From the NCBI GenBank assembly GCA_027924585.1, contig BSBM01000643.1, positions 17,718,501 to 17,782,500 of the forward strand: a stretch of DNA of 64,000 bases. Direction: 5' to 3'. The notes under the pieces were generated by a model that was not told the origin of the DNA, made no database searches, and was given only the letters and a program-made list of their open reading frames with translations. Shown piece after piece: positions 44,727-55,990 of this stretch. The position numbers and the translations under genes were made by a program. Within the stretch, counting starts at the first letter, position 1, and each line of letters starts with the position of its first letter. The stretch is from Larix kaempferi (taxonomy: Eukaryota > Streptophyta > Pinopsida > Pinales > Pinaceae).

Positions 44727-45604
44727 GTTGACACAAACCCAGTCGATAGGGGTTCCTCACTCTGTCGACATCCAACCCACCGCGATCTCCCCGAGCACCA
44801 ACCTAGACATGTTTTACCCTATCCAGCAACAACTGCGGAGCAGATGAAGTCTCACCTGAGATGTTCAAGGGAGAGCTGACGAAACATGTTTCCGCCGAAT
44901 GAGGAGGGACCTTTGCGCATCCGCTTAATCAACTTATTGCAACATTCACAAATAAATCTAACATTTCAACCTATGAATCTAGACAAGATCACATCATTAT
45001 TCAACAGATCTTTGTGTCAAATAAACCATTATTTTGCAACAGATCTAGCAGGAAAACATCATTTGGAACAAGAAAGCACTGCATCATTCATGTATTTAAG
45101 TAACACATCACATTCATAGCAGTAAAACAAAAAGAGACACAGTAATTATGCTCAACATCACATCATATTAACCTTCACAATAATCCATAGATACATCAAT
45201 ATAGTTCTCATGTTGCATACTCGAATTAACAGTCAAGCAAAATCATCCATGCTCAATTATCTCTTTGATTCATGGATCTCCCATCTGTCTCTCAACACTT
45301 ACAATGGTATGTCTATTTATAGGCTTGCGCCTTTAAATTTGCGGTCCACTTAGGCAACCATCTAACTACTTCTTAACAAACTTTACAAAAAGGATGACCC
45401 AAAAACCCACATAATGCGGTCCAAATGACTCAAAACCCACATAATATGGTCCAAATGAACCAAATCTACGTAATGCAGTCCAAATGACCCAAAAATACGT
45501 AAACTTATCGACTTGCACATTGTTTTCCTTCTTGACTGGCATCTTTGACCCCTCGCAACATCTACGATGCTGCACAGCTGACTCATCCAAACTGCCTGCC
45601 AACA
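44727..45604 (-). mobile_element. Probable 3' LTR of a Tat element
   Basis: The right edge is well placed: the minus strand has a G-rich tract (TTGTTGGGGGGC) followed by TGTTGGCAGGC. A clean TATA box (minus CCTATAAATAGACA, about 45311-45324) lies about 285 bp in. The left edge at TGTTGACACAAACCC (44727) is chosen only because it gives matching TGTT/AACA-type ends. No partner LTR is present. Confidence 0.45.
45396..45502. repeat. 30-bp tandem repeats in U3 of Tat LTR
   Basis: About three and a half units carry 'acccacataatgcggtccaa' then 'atga', with small changes. On the minus strand they lie just upstream of the TATA box, as enhancer repeats often do in LTRs. Confidence 0.8.
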
Positions 45605-45616
45605 GCCCCCCAACAA
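45605..45616 (-). other. Polypurine tract of Tat element
   Basis: Minus TTGTTGGGGGGC directly before TGTTGG; a likely plus-strand primer. Confidence 0.45.
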
Positions 45617-46560
45617 AATCTTGTGGCTTGCCCTCGAGCTATGTCAGCTGGACATGGTGTACTCGTTGATCTTCAGCCTGAAATCCTCGTCTGTTGCTTG
45701 ACTATTCCTATGCAACTGTTCTTATTGTCTGGAGATCGCTGTTGTGTACTATTCAAACTAATACAACAATCTTTCGGATTGTCGTTATGGACTTCTCAAA
45801 CTCATCCTACAATCTCTGAAAACTTGGTGTGACCTGAGGAAAATTTTGTGAATAGCGCCGAGGTGTGAGACAGGCCAACTGCTCTGGCACATCTGTTTCG
45901 CACCATAGATCACCTACTACTGGGACTAGGGGGTTGCCTCCCCTGTCGTGTTGGTGGCCGCAGGGACCACGAAGCTTTGAACTACCACCACATACTTAGA
46001 CATCTCGAATGAGACTTGGGATCTGGTGCTTCCGAGTGTCAGCACTGCTTCCTTCTCTAAGTGTTCATGCAGACTCATCGTTCGGGCCCTCAGCACACCT
46101 AGTGTGCTACCGCGTGAAATGAAATGGATCTTTTCCACGGCTTCCTTGGAATTCCTAACTTATATAGTTTCCTGACCCACTCGCAGCATGAATTCCTCTC
46201 GTCGAAGAGATACCTCGTTGCTCAGCTAGCCTCTGGTTCCTGTATTTATGCATTTGCGTCGTCCTGGATGCCTGCCTCAAAAATTATTTGCAAATCCATT
46301 CACATAAGTCTCCGATATTGTCATCATATCATTCTGCCGTCTCCTAGTGAGCAGGATCCGCAACACTTCTGTTTAAGTCGGACTTCTTACATGCAGAGCA
46401 GCAACCATGCTTTCACCGGTGGTCATTTGTGCTAGAGCATGCGAAGCATCAACCATAGTGTCCCCGACCATGCTGCCCCCACGTGCCAAACATGCCGAAC
46501 TCCATCGTCAACCCGGGCCATCTAATGGTCAAATTTGTCGTAGAGAGTGATCTCATAATA
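45617..46560 (-). other. 3' untranslated region of Tat element
   Basis: Lies between the integrase end and the polypurine tract. No recognisable protein. Tat elements are known for long regions here. Confidence 0.4.
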
Positions 46561-46581
46561 AAAATGCCACCTGCTAACGAT

Positions 46582-47960
46582 CTATAATGATTGTTGATTT
46601 GACTGCATCGCGACCCTATGGTTGTCGTGGCACAACTCCCAAAATACGATACCATTGCTCCTACTTGCGCCACCTATCCCTGCTGGTGCGCCATCCTGCC
46701 ACCTAGCATCGTGCTGCTCCGAGCCCATCATGTAGGGATTCAACCTGCTACCATTTACTAGCTTTGGTAACATCACTCCGTCTAACTGTTGTAGTTGTAC
46801 TGCGCCTCCTGAAGTTATACAACTGCTGTGATAAGGACCAAGCCAATGCATCTGTAATTTACCCAGATGCTTCATGAACTTGCTGTCATACAATAGCACC
46901 AAGTCACCTTGCTGAAACTATTTGTTCTTGATATGGTGATCATGCCAAGCTTTTTGCCGATCCTTCTCCACATGCTGGTGAAAGCCTGTGATAAAGTGGT
47001 CTTCCTCGAGCTGTACCAGCTACTCCAGTTGTTTTGCTAATGCTGCTTCATCATGCATACCTGTCACTACCGCTATGCACAGACTTGGGACAATGTATTC
47101 CATAGGCATAACTGCCTCTTTCCCATATACCAATTTGAAAGGTGTCTGTCCCGTCAATCTTTTGCAAGTGGTGCGATATGCCCACAAGACTGTTGGAATC
47201 TTCAAATCCCAGTCATTGCGATTAGCACTACAAACCTTAGTAAGCGCATTCTCCAATACTTTGTTGAAATCCTCCACCATGCCATTTTCCTGCAGATGAT
47301 ATGGCATACTCTTCTTATGTTGTATCTGAATCTCTTCCATTAATGCGCTGATTGTGCAATTGATGAAGTGACTGCCCTGATCACTCATCAATACCTTCGG
47401 GCATCCAAACCGAGTGACAATATTGTCAAACAAGAATCGTGTTGCTGTCGCAGTGGTGAAACCTACAACTGGTGCATCCTCCACCCATCTTGTCAAATAA
47501 TCTATCGTTGTGAATATGTACTATGCACCAGTGCGCTTCCTAGGTGGGCTGATAGGTCCCATGAAATCCATAGCCCATTTATCAAATGGCTGCAGTGTCA
47601 CTTGAAGTATTAGTAGAATCTCATCCCTCCTGGAGGGCTTTCCAGTCCGTTGACAAACATCGCAAGTTCGCACATAATCCATCGCATCATTATGAAGAGT
47701 GGGCCACCAAATCCCTACGCGAAGCACCTTCCTGGCAATTGCACAACCGCCATAGTGTCCACCAGCCACCCCTGCATGTGCCTCTGATAAGATATCCCTT
47801 GCTCATGAGGCAGGACATAGCATCTCAAAATCTCATCTGGTCCTAGCTTATATAGTTGTCCTACAATCAACTGAAAATCTGCAGCCTTAACTGTTTGACA
47901 GACAATCCACTCGAGCGGATGTGAGCAGGATCTCCTTAGCTCAATGCGAGTCTAGAACAA
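46582..47960 (-). pseudogene. Tat-lineage integrase
   Basis: Read right to left, I see DEILRCYVLPHEQ, AHAGVAGGHYGGCAIARKVL, WWPTLHNDAMDYVRTCDVCQ, RTGKPSRRDEILLI and FDKWAMDFMGPISPP (47850-47540). The core follows: VVGFTTATATRFLFDN, MSDQGSHFINCTISALMEEI, QENGMVEDFNKVLENALTKV, LWAYRTTCKRLTGQTPFKLV (47496-47020). The C-terminal module is DSKFMKHLGKLQMHWLGPYH, GGAVQLQQLDGVM, VNGSRLNPYMMG (46880-46690). This is the Tat type of integrase, without chromodomain. Frameshifts near 47770 and stops near 47520 and 46920 break it. The preceding RT/RNase H is missing right of 47960. It could belong to the same broad family as H, but no shared segment proves it. Confidence 0.85.
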
Positions 47961-48930
47961 ATAGAACATAATACAAATGGATTTCCTAGATCTACTTAAG
48001 GATCAAGTGGTAGATGCCTTACCTTTTACTTCGCAATCCTCTTTCCTGAACGTTGCTTCATGTCCAACGGTCATCAGATCTCAGCTGCAAGACCTGTTAA
48101 GACATAAAAAACAACATAACACGAGTAAAGAGCATTTATACAATAAGAGATCTAAGTAAACAGTTAAGCAGGTAAACTACTCAATATCATCACACATCAA
48201 CAATATTGGTGGAAAGCATTTGTATTACTGTAAATAGAGGGAAATACATAGCAGAGATATAGAACTACAACCACGGCTTAAAGCTGCAGCCCTTCTCCAT
48301 CCAAGCCATTTGCCATATCCTCCGAAGGAAGTATGAGTCTCCCAATAGGTGAGTAGAGATCTCCCAAGGATGATTTCACCAACATGTAGATACCATAGAC
48401 TTCCTCCCCTTAGGATGGGAGTGAGATTCATTTAAATAGGACTAAGTGGATAGGATATGGATATGATAGGTTGAGATATGATAGGAGAGGCTTAAGGGAT
48501 ATATCCAAGGTGTCAGGAACCGAGTGCCAGCTCTCCAAGAGGTCAGCGATAGGGTCCCAAGTCAGCAGGCTTCGAGAAGGGACTCGAAGAAGCTATTTTT
48601 TCCATCCAACTGACTTCGTCGCACCCTGTAATAGGGAAAGGTGCGACGTCGTAGGTTGCTTGAGTGCATCTTGCGACGACCTCTCAAAACCTATTATAAA
48701 TGAGTACAAATCCATCCAGGTCAATCACTCAATCAGGGTAACTTCAGGGGTGTATACACTGAATATGATGATGAGGATATTTTAGGTGTAATAGAATGCC
48801 CCCCAAAGCATGAAGTTGTTTAAAGATTGGACAGGTGAAATGCTTTGATAGAAGGAATGGCAATGGACTTGTTAGATGAAAGGCACTGCTGCAGTATAAC
48901 TGACTCTGAGCTGACAATCGCATATGATGT
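47961..48930. other. Spacer left of element E
   Basis: No gene recognised. Contains a GC-rich inverted repeat at 48617-48648 (see separate entry). Ends in GATGT, the target duplicate of E; 60585 onward is its original continuation. Confidence 0.45.
48617..48648. repeat. CGTCGCACC inverted repeat
   Basis: CGTCGCACC (48617-48625) and GGTGCGACG (48640-48648) are perfect inverse copies around a 14-base loop containing TAGGGAA. A similar hairpin is at 62598-62633. Confidence 0.7.
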
Positions 48931-49316
48931 TGTTAGGAACCCCTGTCAACCCTTCTCTTTACTATGTTAGTATATTGTTGTTGGATGCATATGCTTTTAA
49001 GTCATCCCGTAGTATTTGTTGACCCATAATTTATATTAGCCCATAGTATTGACCCATAGTATTGGACGCATATGCTTTGTAATTCGTCCCATAGTATTAC
49101 ATGTCCCATGGTTTTGACTCATAGTATTGGGCATAGAATTAGTATATAAGTGTGTGTTGAGGTCATTGAAGGCACCGTGAAGTTAATTGTATTGAGCTTG
49201 CTCAGAGGAGGTTGCCCCCTCGAAGTGGCCCATGATCAATATAAAAGTGATTATGAGTTCTATTATTTCTGATATCTCATGTATTTGCATTAATTAATTA
49301 TTGCAGGTTCTTCACA
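48931..49316 (+). mobile_element. 5' LTR of element E
   Basis: Short LTR with TATATAAG at 49143-49150. Relative to the 3' copy it carries a small duplication of a 'cccatagtattga' phrase, and there are other substitutions, so the insertion is older than A. Confidence 0.92.
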
Positions 49317-49318
49317 TC

Positions 49319-49332
49319 TGGTATCAGAGCAC
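49319..49332 (+). other. Primer binding site of element E
   Basis: TGGTATCAGAGCAC, initiator tRNA-Met type, two bases inside the LTR. Confidence 0.88.
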
Positions 49333-50423
49333 TTTCTTGGGCTCGTTAGGTGGAATTTCTGCCAAATTTTTTTTTTCGCATCTGTTGTAAGTTCGGATCT
49401 GGGGATAACCCCTATCCGCTTAATTGTGGGAAGTACTTGGGCATAAGCCCTAAAAATCATTGTGAGGAGTACTACAGGAACCTCAAAGTAGCTGTCCCAT
49501 TGAGAGGACCTGCCAGCGAAAAGGGCAATGACCCCTACCTGATTGACTAGTTCCCACCCATGAGGTAAACCAAGAGCTGTTGTTTGTGGCAAAGCGGTTA
49601 TCAGTTTTACCTGAGCCGTGGAGTGAGGGGTACTACCCCAATACGCAAGCTGTCAGACAACATTGGTGGCTGAGTGAATCCCCTGAACCGATAGGAAGTT
49701 GCACATACCTGGGGTCCATATCTATTTTCAACTAAACTGTTGCTGATCACTTCCGCTTTAGATCCAGCCGTTTCAGATCTATTCTGAAAGTTGTTCCAGA
49801 TCCAGTCATCGTTTCAGATCCAACCGTTTTTCAATCCCTTCCGCGCCATTGCAGATCCATCTGTTGCAGATCCCTTTTGTGCCGTCACTGCCGATCCATT
49901 TCTCGGCGAAATGGATCGGCAAAAAAAAAAAAAAAAACTCCCTGCAATCCCATTCTACATCTCCATATCTGCATATCTCCATTCTGTTTTTCGGCCATAT
50001 GTCCCTTGTTTCAACTCTTTTTTCCCTGAAACTTCACTGACATCCCTGCAATCCCATTCTGCATATTTCATTCCTGAAGACCCTATCCCAAATTCCACTT
50101 CTGAAAGTCCGAAATCCTACATTTGTCTATTTTTAAGGTTTGCCATAACTTTTTCGGATTTCACCCAATCGCCTTCAAATTTTACCACCAAGTTCCTTTC
50201 CTAATTCTGCTTCTTTGTCCCTCTCTGGCAAATTTTCTCAGTCTTTCACCCCGCTTCTGAAATCCCCATTTTTTGCTTCCCTATCCATAAAAAAGTGTCT
50301 AAAACCTACTCAAACCCCAATTGCCACTCCAAGTTTTTCCCAAATCCAAATTTTCCTTTATTAAAGCAACTTTTGTTTGTGTTTTTCTATCCATTCCAAA
50401 AAAAAAAAAAAATTCTCCTGGTT
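49333..50423 (+). other. Leader of element E
   Basis: A Pro/Ser-coding but non-coding-looking leader with recurrent 'cagatcc' phrases (49760-49910) and A-runs at 49921 and 50398. No domain seen. Confidence 0.5.
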
Positions 50424-51530
50424 ATGGTTGTCACCCGCGCAGGAGCAAAAACCATGGAGGAAGCACTTGTAGCCATACAAACTAAACTCCAAGATCTGGA
50501 TGAAAAATTTCTCAGCCTCCATCTTCAGCATTCAGCCATGAAGAATAATCGACAGTAACAATCGATAGCCAATGGGTTCTCTTCTTCCAGCAATTTTCGT
50601 GGGCCAAAGCTTGATTTTCCTCGCTTCAATGGTACTGATCCGATTGGATGGATATACCGAGCAAAACAATATTTCAGTCTGCATAATACTTTTGATGTCC
50701 AGAAATTTCCACTTGCATCCTTTCATTTGCAACAGGAATCCCTTCAATGGTATCGTTGGTACATTAAACCTCATCCCGAGCCAAACTGGATAGATTTTTG
50801 CCAACTCCTTTTGCCACGATTTGTTCCTAGTGCTTTTGACGACTTCACAGGAGCACTCACTAAACTTCACCAAACTGGCACAATGAGAGAGTATCAGACA
50901 AAATTTGAGAAACTCGCCAATCACATAGAAGGATTGTCTGATGAATTTTACAAGAGTTGTTTTATCAGTGGTCTTAAGGATGAAATCTGGTCAGAGGTTA
51001 AAATGTTCTGTCCCAACACAATGATGGAAGTCCTAGGTTTGGCTAAGCTGGCAGAAGACAATCTTGCAGCCCAACAATGCTCCAAACCCACTTTTGTTCC
51101 CTTCCGAAATATGGGTTCTCAATGACCTCCCATTTCGCTAGCTCCTCAACCAACTCCTATCAAGCATTTGTCTGAAACCGAGATGCAGGCACGCCGAGAA
51201 AAAGGGCTTTGTTATAATTGTGATGAGAAATTCACTCGGAGACATAGATGTGTTCAACAAAAGCTCTATCTCTTGGATGTGAATTCTCTGCCTGCCTCTC
51301 AACTCGGTGAAGAAGCTCCAGATACAGTAGATGATTAGGTTGACATTCAACACCCTCCTGTTGACACCCCATCTCAGGACGACCCACCCGCAATCTCTCT
51401 CCATGCTGTAACCGGCGTCACGACCCCACAAACAATGCAGGTCAGGGGATACTTCAAGAAGTTCCCTCTTACCATACTCATTGATTCTGGTAGCACTCAT
51501 AACTTCATTGACCTTAGGCGAATGTGATGT
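50424..51530 (+). pseudogene. Gag and protease active-site region of element E
   Basis: One reading frame runs from ATG 50424 (MVVTRAGAKTMEEALVAIQT) to the protease, with stops at 50556, 51123 and about 51337. The gag core reads KLDFPRFNGTDPIGWIYRAK, SLQWYRWYIKPHPEPNW, then FDDFTGALTKLHQTGTMREY. The zinc knuckle is CYNCDEKFTRRHRC (51211-51252). The protease active site is TILIDSGSTHNFIDL (51474-51518). The frame then jumps to DVVLGVQWLRKLGPILWHF in another register (about 51527), so a block of protease is deleted. This is a chromovirus-type gag distinct from A/B. Only three stops in one frame suggest moderate age. Confidence 0.88.
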
Positions 51531-52401
51531 GGTTTTGGGCGTTCAATGGTTACGCAAACTTGGCCCCATCTTATGGCATTTTGCTGAACTTTGGATGCAG
51601 TTTTCAGTCAATGGGGCACAACACAAATTAATGGGCTTACAACCAAGGTCTCTCCACATCATCAGTTCACATCGCCTAGAAAAAATCCTTAAGAAGAATT
51701 CACATGGTGTCATCGCTCAGCTCCATTCCATTCAGATGCACCCATCAATGGTCTCCACTACCTCCTTGGATAGATATGCAGGTGTCCTTGCTGAACCAAT
51801 GAGCTTGCGGCCTTCAAGCGACCTTTACGGTAAGAATTTAATCGCATCTACCTCTCAACAGGAAATGATGGCTATTTTGCATGCAGTACATAAGTGGCAG
51901 CCATACCTATTAGGGAATTATTTATGCATCAAGACTGATCTCCAAAGTCTAGAAAATTTTCTGGACCAATGGGTCTCCTCCCCAACACACCTGAAATGGG
52001 CTATCCAACTCATGGGTTAGCCCTATGCGATCGCTTATAAGAAGGGTAAGGACAATATGGTGGCATATGCTCCTTCTCACACAATGGATGACTCAGTTTC
52101 TCTTACAGCTCTTTCTCTGCTTGTTCCAAATTGGTTGCAATATGTTCAACAGGGCTATCTCTTCTATGAACGCCATGCTTCTTCATCAGCAGGGCACTCT
52201 AGGTTCTTCAAAATGTATGACAGGGAACAATGCAACTTCTTTTGGCAGGGACTAAAAATGACAATTCAATAGATGGTGGCTGACTGTGATACTTTCCAGG
52301 TCAACAAGGGTGAAACAACACTCCTTTTGGGATTTCTCAAACCCTTTCCCATCCCTACACAGCTTTGGCCAACTATTTCTATGGCTTTCCTCGAAGCGCT
52401 C
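51527..52401 (+). pseudogene. Protease tail, RNase H and integrase N-terminal remnants of element E
   Basis: After DVVLGVQWLRKLGPILWHF the frame passes directly to TSQQEMMAILHAVHKWQPYL, LGNYLCIKTDLQSLENFLDQ (RNase H/connection region, 51858-51970) and YKKGKDNMVAYAPSH. Then come a decayed integrase zinc region (DCDTFQVNKGETT, 52285-52320) and FPIPTQLWPTISMAFLEAL. No RT palm motif (a DD box or IDLRSGYHQ) is present between them, so roughly the whole RT is missing. Element F begins at 52402. Confidence 0.8.
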
Positions 52402-53387
52402 TGTTAAATTTTCAGAATTTACTTCAATCTGATCTAGGATCTCAACTGAGAGAACAACATGTATAGCAAATCTACAGCATATCAATCATGGACACAATAA
52501 TGCAAGCACACAAGAGACACAGAGTTTACTTGGAGAAAACCATAAAGGTGAAAATCCCCAATAACTTCCTCAGAGATAGATAGAGCAATGATACAACCAG
52601 AATACAAGAGATAGTTTTCTCATAGCAGCAGAGCCTCCTCCTCCACAAGTGTGCCACTCTCCAAAGTGTGAGTGAGAGAATAGAATGTGTAAAATGAGAG
52701 AGACACACTCTCTATTTATACACTAACTTGACTTGACCTTTACTCAACTAGGTCAGCCTCAACTTAACCACTTAACATAATGCTAACTGGGACGACCCCC
52801 ACTAGGGTGGTCTAATAACCCTTTGAACCACATGGACGACCCCCAATAGGGTGGTCTAATAACCCTTTGAACCACATGACTTATACAGGGCCGACCCCAA
52901 CAAGGTGGTCTAATAACCCATCAAGTATAAGCTATGACACTTACAATATAAATGATGACACTTCCATATAGAGGAATAATAACATGTAAAATGAGATAGA
53001 CACACTCTCTATTTATACACTAACTTGACTTGACCTTTACTCAACTAGGTCGGCCTCAACTTAACCACTTAACATAATGCTGATTGGGCCAACCCCACTA
53101 GGGTGGTCTAATAACCCTTTGACCCACATGGCCTACCCCCAATAGGGTGGTCTAATAACCCTTTGACCCACATGACTTATACAGGGCCGACCCCAACAAG
53201 GTGGTCTAATAACCCAACAAGTATAAGTTACAACACTTACAATATAAATGATGACACTTCCGTATAGAGGAATAATAACATCTCTATAGAAATACGACCA
53301 CTTCCGTATAAAGGAATAATAACATCTCTATAGGAATACAATATAAATATATGTGAAATACATTCCGAAGTTACATATACATCAACA
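52402..53387 (-). mobile_element. 3' LTR of element F, with internal duplication
   Basis: Compared with C's 645-bp LTR it contains a roughly 297-bp tandem duplication. The phrase 'cacactctctatttata' occurs at 52704 and again at 53001. Each copy carries a minus-strand TATA box (TATAAATAG) and U3 blocks with GGTTATTAGACCACC. The 5' LTR has the same duplication, so it predates insertion. Confidence 0.9.
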
Positions 53388-53400
53388 CTCCCTCTTAACT
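53388..53400 (-). other. Polypurine tract of element F
   Basis: Minus AGTTAAGAGGGAG, identical to that of C and directly before the 3' LTR. Confidence 0.75.
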
Positions 53401-53850
53401 AGAAATTTATTTCTCGACACAGGTATTCTACCACAAGTCATCTTCTCTGGATCATCGTCATTGGATAATCGTCATCGATTCATCATCATCGTCACTACTA
53501 CTGCTATCTCAATCAATCTCTGAATCTACTTGTCATAGGAAGTTCTACAGAGCCAATCCTTTTTTATACTGGATGTAGGCCCACCACCTGCAGGTCTTCA
53601 TCATTGCTGGCCATAATGTGGAATCCTCAAGACTTATTACGTGAGTCAACAAAACCTCGAAATAGCATCATAGGACTGATTACGAGCACACATCTCAACC
53701 TATCGAATCTCCCAGGACCTTTACATGCTACTGCACAACCTATCCACGGCCACAAAGTATCACGAAGCACAACCCAGATGCACACACACAGGACTTACAC
53801 TCACCGACATTGGAGGACCAACCTACCACCATCCGTGAAAGGCTCACAGC

Positions 53851-54130
53851 ACTTACATCAACGACCATGGGAGAACACATCTACCACCATGTCAAAAAGG
53901 CTCTACACTTACATCAACGCACATGGGAGAACACATCTAGCACCATGTTGGAAAGGCTATGCACTTACATCAACGCACATGGGAGAACACATGTAGCACC
54001 ATGTCGGAAAGGCTCTGCACTTACATCAACGCACATGGGAGAACACATCTAGCACCATGTCGGAAAGGCTCTGCACTTACATCAATGCACATGGGAGAAC
54101 ACATCTACCACCATGTTGGAAAGGCACTGT
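53851..54130. repeat. 56-bp tandem array in element F
   Basis: Five units of about 56 bp each begin ACTTACATCAACGCACATGG and contain 'gagaacacatctagcaccat' and 'gaaaggctctgc'. The array occupies the same slot as the 88-bp array in C but has a different unit. Confidence 0.88.
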
Positions 54131-54164
54131 GCATCTGTGTCTTCGGAACTCATCACACATAATC

Positions 54165-54740
54165 CAATTGATTATGTAATGTATCCACTTGATACATATG
54201 ATCATCCTAATCATCATCATAGCATCATCCTGATGCATATAATGCATCTACCTTATGCATACCAAGTATCTACCAGATACATATCATCATACATGATCCA
54301 CCTGATCATACAATGTATCCACCTGATACAAATACAAAACATGATCCACCTGATCATACTTGATACATATCAACATACATGATCTACCTGATCATACATA
54401 GTATCCACCTGATACATATACGGATACATGGTCCAAGCATCCAACATGATGCATATACAAAACATATACAAATGATCCTATTGATCATATCCAGCATCCA
54501 ACATGATGCGTACATACATATACATATAAATGATCCAACTGATCATATCCATCATCCAACATGATGCGTACATACATATACATATAAATGATCCAACTGA
54601 TCATATCTAGCATCCAACATGATGCGTACACACATATACATATAAGTGATCCAACTAATCATATCCAGCATCCTCCTGATGCATATACTGAGCAGTAGCT
54701 TGAGCATCATTCTGATGCTCATCATCCAACGCTTACATCC
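54165..54740. repeat. Composite 49-60-bp satellite in element F
   Basis: Units with 'cacctgatacatat' and 'catgatccacctgatcata' come first. Then three close units of about 60 bp follow (catacatatacatataaatg, atccaactgatcatatcca). They are clearly related to the 23.2-23.9 kb satellite of C but amplified differently. Confidence 0.85.
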
Positions 54741-54800
54741 ACATCCATGTGAAGGATCCTCTTTCCAACATGCTTGGAATGGCTTCTGCAAATGTGTCCA

Positions 54801-55990
54801 TCACTTCTTCCTCGAAGTGTCATCAATTTGAAGAACACCAAGCCTCTCCCTGAAGTACTCAAACTGCACTCTGGCGAATGGCTTGGTCAATACATCTGCA
54901 TCCTGCTCATCTGTCACAACATACTCTGCTTCGGCTGTACTCAGTGCTACACAGGGCTGCTTCCTGCTAAACCAAGAGATCACACCTGATCCCATACTAA
55001 AGCAGCACCCAGGAGTGCTCTTCTTATCTGTAGCACTGCCTTCCCAGTTTGAATCAACATAACCCTACGGGTTAAACTTTTGATTCGCGTCATACTTGAG
55101 CCCATAGTCAACCGTACCCTTCAGGTACCTCAGAATATGATTTACAGCAACCAGGTGAACACTCCTCGAATCTGTCAGGAACTGGCTCAATGTGTTCACC
55201 ACAAAGCAAATATCTGGTCTCGTGTTCTTCAAGTACATCAAGGACCCAATCATCTAACGATACACAGTGACATCAACCGGATCAGATGAAGCATCAAACA
55301 GAATCTTCAGGTTTGATGCCATAGGTGTGGCCATGGCCTTGCAGTCCATCATCCCGAACTTCTTCAGGATCTCTACTGCATACTTCCCTTTTCCAAGTAA
55401 GATTCCATCTGCACTCTGCCACACCTCCATGCCAAAAACAAATAGTGCATCATCCCTAAGTTCTTTAACTCGAACTCAGCAACAAGCTTCCGCTGCAGGT
55501 CGACAATCAATCTCTCCTCATCTGTTACAAACAGGTCATCCACATAGTAGCATCACTGGATTGCCTTCCTCAACCTTGTAGTAAAGGTTGGAATCCGCTT
55601 TACTCTTGGTTATGCCCAAACTAGATAGAAAGATGTCTATCCTACCAAGTTCTGCACATATATGATTTCCTGTCATGTGTCTTAGAACCAAGTGGCTACT
55701 CCACATGCACTTCTTCTTCAACTACACCATTCAAGAAAGCTGTCTTGAAATCCATCTGGTGTATCTTCTATTTCATCACTTTTATATTTCTCTATGCTTC
55801 CATCTGCAGCATGCTTGATCTGATAGATCCATATAGAAGTCATAACAAAACTTCCCTTCAGATCTTGGGACTACATCCCAAACATCATTCTTCATGATCG
55901 ACGGATCATGGCATTCTTCCCGTATCCTGGGAACTTCAATATCTTCAATAGATAATTTTGTTGGTGAACAAATGTTGTAGTCCTTCTTTT
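54801..55990 (-). pseudogene. Copia RT-RNase H remnant of element F
   Basis: The minus strand shows YLKNTRPDICFVVNTLSQFL, LRYLKGTVDYGLKYDANQKF, GSGVISWFSRKQPCVALSTA and DADVLTKPFARVQFEYFRER. The upstream RT is shredded: the block with the GLKQAP motif and the YVDD region are deleted or shifted (55500-55700). The RNase H lacks the part that C keeps between KYVAACSTSCEAV and LYVVTDEQ. The deletion ends fall in matching CAACATAC words (plus strand). Confidence 0.85.

Noticed and set aside
45366-45616. Minus-strand frames with repeated GFESFGPHYV words
   Set aside because: Translation of the 30-bp U3 repeats in the Tat LTR.
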